Translations under genes and position numbers: made by a program
Assembly (NCBI GenBank): GCA_026936325.1
Contig: JAPTHN010000018.1
Span: 14,575,300 to 14,639,299, forward strand
Source of the DNA: Platynereis dumerilii
Lineage: Eukaryota > Annelida > Polychaeta > Phyllodocida > Nereididae
Length of the DNA stretch: 64,000 nucleotides
Direction: 5' to 3'
Shown: positions 57,152-64,000 of the stretch, piece after piece
Layout of the letters: every line of letters starts with the position of its first letter
Position numbering within the stretch: the stretch's first letter is position 1
Notes under the pieces: model-generated
Database searches by the model: none
Seen by the model: the letters and a program-made list of their open reading frames with translations, nothing else
What the model was told of the DNA's origin: nothing

Positions 57152-57300
57152 TGCTGTTAGAATTCCCTGCCTTATGTGAGAGCCCTTCTCCTGCACTAAG
57201 TAGCATTTTTAGTGCATATTGCACCTATGAGAGACTGGACCCCCACGAGAGACTGCTTCATGACCTCAGAAGGGGTGGTCTTATAACAAAGAGACCACGT

Positions 57301-57931
57301 TACTTACCAATGATATTGACAAGGTGGGGTTTAGGCCATTCAGCCCATGCATCACAGCTCCCGAGAGCGAATATTCCATTCATCTGGCCTTCAGTTTCCT
57401 GGTTTTCACTGTGACACTTGCTTTTCCATCTTATGTCCTCTTTAGCCCAGATACGTCTCCTGTTTAGTGTATACATCCAAATAGGACTTTAAAGAGGGGG
57501 GGGGCATTGGTGACTTATTATTTCACAGTACAGCTGATCAGTTCTGTTATGCTTTAAAGGGTGATTGCATGATTAGCATAGTGTGTGTGAATGTGGAAAA
57601 TAGCTGCTTCATTAGTTTTTTTCATAGGGCAAATAACATTTGCCCGACTTGCTTAATTCAGTTTTCATTACAATTGAAATAACGCATTGGGTTTTGGAAT
57701 CATTGATTGTAAATAATGTTAGCTTGTTTCATGATAAGAAATGTTCAGCCTACGCGTTCCTCATTGACAACCCTTTAGACTGTCTAAAATTGTATCCATA
57801 ATTATTTCAATGAAAATGGTGAATCATTTTTTGTCAATTTCAATATTCTGAGTGTCACTTAGTGCACATGATATTCTATTTCTCAAGGTGTTTGTCTGTC
57901 AATCTCTCAATGTATCCATCTATCATCTTTG
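57301..57931. other. Unassigned DNA
   Basis: No feature recognised apart from a short G run at 57498. Confidence 0.4.
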
Positions 57932-58728
57932 TATGTGGGTCATTCTCAAATTTTGGGACAATTTGCGTCACTCCAGTTCCCTGACATGAATTTTAATACA
58001 ATTAATATCTGAAGCGTCACTCTAGATAGAACCATTGCATTTGAACAAAAAGTCATTTAATATACTTTTTTTGGTGCATTATGTCCTATAACTCATGCCA
58101 AATCAATCGTTTAAAATTCCCTGTCACTGGACCTGACATGACAAAATCAAGTGTCAATTTTTCTCCCAATGTACCATTATTTTCAAAGTTTCTTCGCAGG
58201 GTTCATGAGTATATAGACTTTAATTAATATATACATCATATATCAACTTTTTTCTTGTTTTGTTTCATTGAATTAATTGATGTAAAGGACGTGTCACTAG
58301 TTTTTTGTTTTTGTTTTCCACTCCGTTCCTTGCCATAGCTCGGCTCGCTATTGTTTTTAATGAGCAATTTCCACTAAATGTCGTAAGATGCACATGCGCC
58401 ACACTACCACAGCTTTGCAGATTTCATTAAACAGGTATTCAACAAATTAAGGCATAATTTTCATTGGAACATTTTTTGGTCCCTCTAAAATGTCCACTCC
58501 ATTCCCTTCATTTTCTAGCTTACCAATGATACTTTTTCAAAGAAGTTTAATGCATATATTTATGAGGGCGACAGGCTTCAATAGACTGCAATCATAACAC
58601 AGTATCTCCCAAATCGAATGCACTATTAAGAGAAAACCAAACCGTTCCTGTCCACTCCGTTACCAAAAAGAATTGATATTTAATTGAAAAAACGACTGAT
58701 CTGAGATGAGGTACTTCTGAAAATAATA

Positions 58729-59440
58729 CAGGGTGGGTAAGGGAAATCTGGAATGATCTTTAAGTTACTGTATAGCACGAACAGATTAATGGAATGTTAT
58801 GAAACCGAAACAAAACAAACAGTGGTTAATCAGCCACAAATCAGGTCAATCTTGCAATACTGGGACAAGAAATGGCGACCAAGGAGCAGAAAAGGAAAAG
58901 GGTGGCAGATCGATCCCCTGTCTGCCCAAGTGAAGCCTCGGACCATTTCTGACATTGTTGGTGTGTCACTGAGCACTGTATATACCATTAAACAATCCGT
59001 AGCCAGTGGGAAAGGGTTGCAAAGGAAACCTGGCAGCTGTGGGCAGACAGAGAGGACCAGGAATTTTGTAATTGCCCTCCATACTCCAGATTTCTGGCCG
59101 TCCTCAAGCCCAGACCTTAACCCTCAGGACTACGCAACCTGGGGCGTTTTGGAGAAGGCCACCAATAGAAACCCTCACCCTAATGTTGACTCTCTGAAAG
59201 AAGCCATATAGAGAGAGTGGGGCAAGATGTCAGCTGACGTTGTGACAAACAGTTGTAAAAGTTTTCGAAAGCGTGTTGAGGCTGTGATTGCAGAAAATGG
59301 TTGTCACATAGATTAAAATGTTGTCTATTGTCTAATCTTGCTCATTTGCAAAAATTACTGTTCTGTGTTCAGTGGAATTGGTTGAAAATAAATAAGTTCT
59401 GCATCTGTCACAATTTTCCAGTTTTCTAATACCCACCCAG
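58729..59440 (+). mobile_element. Internally deleted IS630/Tc1-mariner-type transposon
   Basis: Imperfect TIRs (CAGGGTGGGTAAGGGAAATC and CTGGGTGGGTATTAGAAAAC) are flanked by TA at 58727 and 59441. It carries a transposase remnant and lies within a larger TIR element. Confidence 0.88.
58753..59316 (+). pseudogene. Transposase remnant, DDE middle deleted
   Basis: An HTH segment (RTISDIVGVSLSTVYTIKQ, 58940-58997) is followed by KPGSCGQTERT and then directly by the C-terminal DDE block FWPSSSPDLNPQDYATWGVL (59092-59150). The region holding the first two catalytic acids is missing. An in-frame TAG at 59209 precedes REWGKMSADVV to RKRVEAVIAENG. The WP.SPDLNP.DY..W motif is diagnostic of the IS630/Tc1-mariner group. 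Cannot be active. Confidence 0.88.
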
Positions 59441-59557
59441 TACTTGCATCTTTTTTTCCTTTTTTAAAATGCTCAAAAAGCAGGTTTTTTGCATCAAGTT
59501 CACTCCGTTACCACATTTTCCAGGACACTTTGTCCCGAAATTTGAGAATGGCCCATG

Positions 59558-61170
59558 TATCTGTTATTTTGTCCCATTATGGAAGTGTGCAGTTTGGGAA
59601 AAACAGCCCTGACATTTAATATAGGCTAGTCTAATGAATTTGAAGAAAACCTTTTTTGCTCTTGCTGTGATTTGTTTATAAATTTATAAAATATATTTAA
59701 CTGGCTTTTTTGTCCAATGTGACTTTTTAGTCATGTTAAGTACATATGTATTGACAAATATTACCTTATGAGTGATATTGTAACGGACAGATTCTTTTGT
59801 TGTAAACAATTTATTTAATCCCAATGTCAACTCAACATCAACCTGCAAATATATACAATCTCTAAGTAGATGGCATATATATCATAATCAACATTTAATC
59901 CATGATATACATGCAATTGCAATTCAACAACTGAAACCTTTATACTTTAACATATGTAACTAATTAACCTTCCCTCCAGTTAGCAGTTGACTAAATACAA
60001 TCCTAGCAACGTTACCAATCTACCAACATCCGCAGTGAAGCCCAATATCATACACCTGCAAGAATTGTGCATAATACAACCTTTTGGACTGAAGATGTTG
60101 TGATACTAATTATCAAAGGAATTTCTAAGTTTATAACGAATAATTGGTGCTCACCTTATATCAGTGATTAATGTTAATAGTCAATCCCAGAACAATGTTT
60201 ATGTAATGGTAACTTGAAATGTAATGACTATTTGCACTGTGCAGTGAAAGTAGGAAGAGCTGGAAAACTGTCATTATTGCAAACTGTTAAAAACCCTCAA
60301 ATAACAACTCAACACATGGTGGTTTTGTACAAAAAGTTAATTCAGGTTTCTCCCGTAATACCCAATGTGCCAGAGGTACATCCTGTCACATAAAGAAATT
60401 GTAGAAACACACCCTGTCGCAATATTCTGTTGACTTCATCCTCTGATGAGAGAGGGCTATTTTGTGGATGTCACTCTCAATTGTATTGTACAGAGGCTGA
60501 GACAGAATAAAACAGGCGTCTGTATTTATATGCAAGGCCTAACAGTGGATAAAGACCAATTGCTTGTGCCATTTCAACCAGCACGCAGAGACGCCATTCT
60601 GCTTGTAGAGATTGAACGTTGATCATGCACACCCTGGTGAGCTGGAGAGACATGACACAGGCCGTTCTTGTTACAGTCTTTGTCATATTTACATGGAATC
60701 TCAAGTTTTTTTCCACGCTGTTGAACTGTGATGTTGGAGATGACTCTATTCTAGCATCGAAATATATGTAAATTAACTACAGTTCAACCCAATACATTTT
60801 CCGAATTCCCACGCCCTCAGGAAGATGCCCCCACCTCCAGCCACTCAATTCTATGCCCTGGCACTCACTTGCTCGCCCTTCCATGCCCTCAATTTGATTC
60901 CCAAGTTGAGCTAACACTGGTGTCACACTAAGGATTTCCACATAGTGCAATAAAATGGAAACATCAGCTCCCCTGTTGAAAAATCATGTCATACAGTCAT
61001 TGACTTACGCCTTGAGATTTGTAAATGGCTTGTATCTTCCAAGGCAGGTTTCAATGTAATAAAACCAGTCTTGCCTTATAGGTCCGTTTCCTGCTTTGCT
61101 CGTAAATCTCAAATAAATATTCCATAGTTGTTGTGATGTACATTTGGTCTCATGATTTTTTTCCCATTGC
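59558..61170. other. Unassigned DNA
   Basis: No gene-like frame, TIR pair or tandem array is supported over this 1.6 kb. Confidence 0.4.
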
Positions 61171-61177
61171 ACAGACA

Positions 61178-61340
61178 GGATGTCTCAGTGGCTGAGTGGA
61201 TAGCCCACCTGCTTTCTAATACTGAGTTCCAGGGTTCGATTCCAACACATGGCAATATTTTTCCCCAACTAATTTGCAAACAAATGAGAATTTGAGTAGT
61301 GCTTGACAGTGTTCTGTGGGATTTTATCCTGGTCTGCAAC
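61178..61340 (+). mobile_element. tRNA-derived SINE, copy 1
   Basis: A-box-like CTCAGTGGCTGAGTGGATAG and B box CCAGGGTTCGATTCCAA about 35 bp apart, followed by an unrelated body. The same head recurs at 62428. Confidence 0.7.
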
Positions 61341-61518
61341 TGGAAAACTAAATTTTACTTGTCATGGTGCAAGTCTCTGATTGGTCACTCTATTAATAGA
61401 CTGATATCAGGCAATACATGAAATTGGGCCTCAATAGAATATTTGACCTTCTTCTGCTGTTCTTAAATGTGCATAATCAAGTTACTTCATTTCCCCCAAA
61501 TTCCTGCCTTCCTCTTAA

Positions 61519-62352
61519 GGTGGCTCGCTACCCACGAAATTACGTCACCTGCACACATTTCCGCGCAGCCAGGCAGGCCCTATCTATGGTAACGTCACCA
61601 CAGCAGCTGAGCTCTGTTCAGCATCTTTCTTAATTCTGAAAACTTCATGTGTCGGCCGCTTCGTTTGCAATTTGCGCCACTTCTATTGGGGTTAGAGACT
61701 TCTCGTTTGAAGCATTAGATGCGCCATGAAGAGTACTATATACAGCCGGAGATTCAACTTGATACTCAAAACAGAAAATTTTTACAGGCGATTTTCGGCA
61801 AGCAGGTCTAATTTCTCAAAAATGACTTTGTGATATAAATAAATGTTTATATCAATTTGAAGTGTGGTAGGAAGGCCTGTCTATATCATCATGTTGTTCC
61901 CAACTATTTTTGGAAATAAATGACAAAGAAATGAAAAATCCTATCCCGTCAATTTTTTTTAGCGCCATGGTTTATAAAAAAAGTTAAAATTGTCAAAATT
62001 GAAACTTATATTCCGAGCCCCTTGGAAAGTCCTTTAAACTAAACACATCTCTTTGAAATTGTAATCACCTTTTCCATGAAAGTGTCTTCTTTAATTTCAT
62101 GCTTCATTGCATAATATGGAATGCATGACAACTGAATGGCAGAACAAACTTCACAGTAGGAAAAATAAGAAAAAAATTTAGTTTTTCAGGTTTGCGTGGA
62201 CTGACTTTCTGGTACATAACCCCAAATATTTTTTTTAAAGGCTGGTAGCGACCACTTTTGTTTACATAATATTGCTATAAACTATATTTTGGATCATTCT
62301 AAACTGTTTTTAAGAAATCCTATCTTAGAAAGTTCACGAGTATCGAGCCACC
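61519..62352. mobile_element. TTAA-flanked TIR element, 834 bp (piggyBac-like MITE)
   Basis: GGTGGCTCGCTACCCACGA at the left and the right-end complement GGTGGCTCGATACTCGTGA are flanked by TTAA (61515-61518 and 62353-62356). Superfamily is inferred from the TTAA target only. No transposase. Confidence 0.72.
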
Positions 62353-62427
62353 TTAAATCTTAATGAAAGATTCCACAATGTTATGATGCATTTTGGCGTC
62401 ATGATTGTTTTCCCACTTCACTGTTGT

Positions 62428-62570
62428 ATGTCTCTGTGGCTGAGTGGTTAGCATGCTGGCCTTGTAATTTTGAGGTCCAGGGTTCGATTCCACTTCATGC
62501 CAAATGCTTGACTACTAAATTTAGATACACATAGGAGGCCAACTTATCTGGTGATAGTCATGCAGCAAAG
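62428..62570 (+). mobile_element. tRNA-derived SINE, copy 2
   Basis: CTCTGTGGCTGAGTGGTTAG and CCAGGGTTCGATTCCA are the Pol III boxes, close to copy 1. The acceptor-stem halves do not pair, so I do not call a tRNA gene. Confidence 0.7.
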
Positions 62571-63056
62571 TGGCCAAGCAAATGGAACTCAGTTAGCATT
62601 GAAACTCCTACAGCATCTTTCTATGTGTGTCATCTTCAGTTGTCCTCAAGCATCATTGATTGCCTGCCACTTGTACACCCATGCACCTGTACCGCATGGG
62701 GTAACATGTTTTATTAGGAATGGCTATGAATTTTGACTTAGCGAAATTTACATGTATAGTAGCATTGCAAGTTGACAGAAGTCACAAAATCATCAATTAT
62801 GATGAAATTGCAATTTTGCTAATTTTTGTTATTTCTGACAATTCTACATGAATTTCAAATAGCTGTTAAAGATAATAAACAAATGCATATATTACTACAA
62901 TGAACTGTTGCATATAAAGTATATATACTACAACATAAAGCAACATAATCATGTATTACAATATTGATTAGTATCATTTGTATCAATCTACAGTGCTTTA
63001 TGTAAATAAAAAAATGAGTCTGAGTCCAGTATGAAGTAAGTTAAATTGTTTTAATA
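62571..63056. other. Unassigned AT-rich DNA
   Basis: No feature recognised. Confidence 0.4.
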
Positions 63057-63064
63057 CTTCAGTA

Positions 63065-63539
63065 CAGTGCATTTTTTAACATAGTAACTGGGAGACCAAA
63101 TGGTCTCCTAGTGGACAGATTTGGTCTCCCAGTCATTGCCAAATTGGTATCACTGGGAGACCAAATTTCCCCAAAAAATCTCATTAATTTCACATTTAGT
63201 TTGTCATTATTTGTAATTCTTGGTTGCATCTGAAAGCGAGGCATCTTCTTTTCATGTCAAAAAATATTCTTTTACTGTCTTTACCATTATACTTCTGGTG
63301 ATGCCATCTTTCTGCATGATTTCCAATTTTCATAAATTTAAAATTTGTCTAATTTGTTTTGGTTGAAATCAGCCAAAATCCTTATTTAGCCGTCAGCTAA
63401 ACAGTTCAAAGTCCCTTTTGCAAGCATGTAATTTCACAAATATATCTTATGGATCTTCAGCTGATTGATAAATATCGCGCGTCATGGCGCTACAAAGTTC
63501 CGTCGGTCTCCCAGTCGAAAATCCTTAAAAAATTCTCTG
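63065..63539 (-). mobile_element. hAT MITE copy 2, 475 bp, exact 8-bp TSD
   Basis: Same family as 45637-45986 in opposite orientation: CAGTGCATTTTTTAACAT to TTAAAAAATTCTCTG, flanked by CTTCAGTA (63057-63064 and 63540-63547). It is 125 bp longer than copy 1, with GGTCTCCCAGT motifs near both ends. Confidence 0.92.
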
Positions 63540-63547
63540 CTTCAGTA

Positions 63548-64000
63548 CAACCCTGGATTGCATGCTTTGTAAATAAAACACGGGTTTTAAAAATGCATAA
63601 AGTACAAGCTGCGATGGGATTTTAAAGTGGGTCAGATTCTCCAGCTTCTAGCCAATGTGAATTCGTCAGAACTGAAAATCACAATGACAGAGTGAAAATT
63701 TGGTCTGGGAAAACCCATGCAAGTTCGACATTACAGCCTCTAAGCCATTTGGCTGCCAGAACAAATACACGTCACATAATCCATGCATTTACAAACAAAT
63801 TTTCAAAGCCTTTTGTTTACGGCAAGTTAAATCAAAGTTTAATGTTGTAAATTAGCAAGTTTGTATAATCAAACAACTCTGTGGGGATTATAAGAGTTGT
63901 CTGCTGTGAACTGTTTGAACTGTGATGCATAGTTTAATGTCAGCCCATTTGCTATCAGATGTGATGATGTGGTTGCAGGGGTTGCCCTGATAAAATGATT
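63548..64000. other. Unassigned DNA at window end
   Basis: No feature recognised. Confidence 0.4.

Larger units (their letters stand above)
56050..57300 (-). mobile_element. pogo/Tigger-like MITE, copy 3, interrupted
   Basis: The two halves (56050-56078 and 57152-57300) together match the complete copy at 44252, including TAGTGGTCCCTGCATTGCAA at one end and GGTCTTATAACAAAGAGACC at the other. The intervening 1.07 kb is a later insertion. Confidence 0.72.
57934..59557. mobile_element. TA-flanked TIR element enclosing a mariner derivative
   Basis: Left TGTGGGTCATTCTCAAATTT and right complement CATGGGCCATTCTCAAATTT continue through GGGACA and are flanked by TA. Without the nested element its own length is about 0.9 kb. 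Non-coding; phrases like CACTCCGTTACC recur inside. Confidence 0.8.

Noticed and set aside
62430-62500. Functional tRNA gene
   Set aside because: Same reasoning; a second copy of the head with a similar context occurs at 61183, so it is a SINE.
1-64000. CRISPR array or bacterial operon
   Set aside because: Tandem repeats here lack regular unique spacers, and spliced exons, LINEs and SINEs show an animal genome.

Overview
This window comes from an animal genome: AT-rich, with spliced exons, long introns and a dense mix of LINEs, SINEs, MITEs and minisatellites. That mix suggests a marine invertebrate (echinoderm, hemichordate, lancelet, mollusc or cnidarian), but I cannot name the species. 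Apart from exons, almost everything here is mobile or repetitive DNA.

Host gene. Five plus-strand segments (5099-5803, 39768-41700, 42434-42544, 50829-51138, 51917-52068) have splice signals and phases that join into one open protein of more than 1,060 residues. It carries ankyrin-like repeats followed by a Mab-21/cGAS-type nucleotidyltransferase core with a GGS motif and all three acidic metal ligands. I read it as an ankyrin-cGAS-like receptor (cGLR), a predicted innate-immune nucleic-acid sensor. Its 5' end lies outside the window or is not recognised. The intron between the first two exons would be about 34 kb and holds four LINEs.

Mobile elements, left to right. 1-2221: end of a possible LTR element on the minus strand, running off the edge. 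2985-4028: a foldback and a TIR element. 6880-7570: ACGT-rich tandem array. 9443-11872: 2.4 kb TIR element. 12640-14920: decayed LINE. 15318-16020: MITE, second copy at 32185. 16908-17100: pogo-like MITE. 17113-21252: 4.1 kb hAT-type element with an exact 8-bp target duplication and hexanucleotide arrays at both ends. 21335-21740: tRNA-derived SINE. 21756-27461: LINE with a 15-bp target duplication whose ORF1 contains PHD-like, SGNH-esterase, NADAR and CCHC modules. 29088-33300: minus-strand LINE with an inverted internal segment and a nested MITE. 33880-38085: LINE with an intact 940-residue ORF2 behind about twelve 88-bp monomers. 38890-39482: MITE with 9-bp target duplication. 44252-49495: several MITEs, a 22-bp minisatellite and a nested pair of TIR elements. 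52387-55780: large foldback complex. 56050-57300: triple-nested MITEs. 57934-59557: TIR element enclosing a deleted mariner-like transposon. 61180-63540: SINEs, a TTAA-flanked element and a hAT MITE.

The two most interesting items are the ankyrin-cGLR fusion and the NADAR domain inside a LINE. NADAR domains are known to act on ADP-ribosylated guanine in nucleic acids, so a retrotransposon carrying one may be countering an ADP-ribosylation defence. That function is inference; the domain assignment rests on visible motifs.
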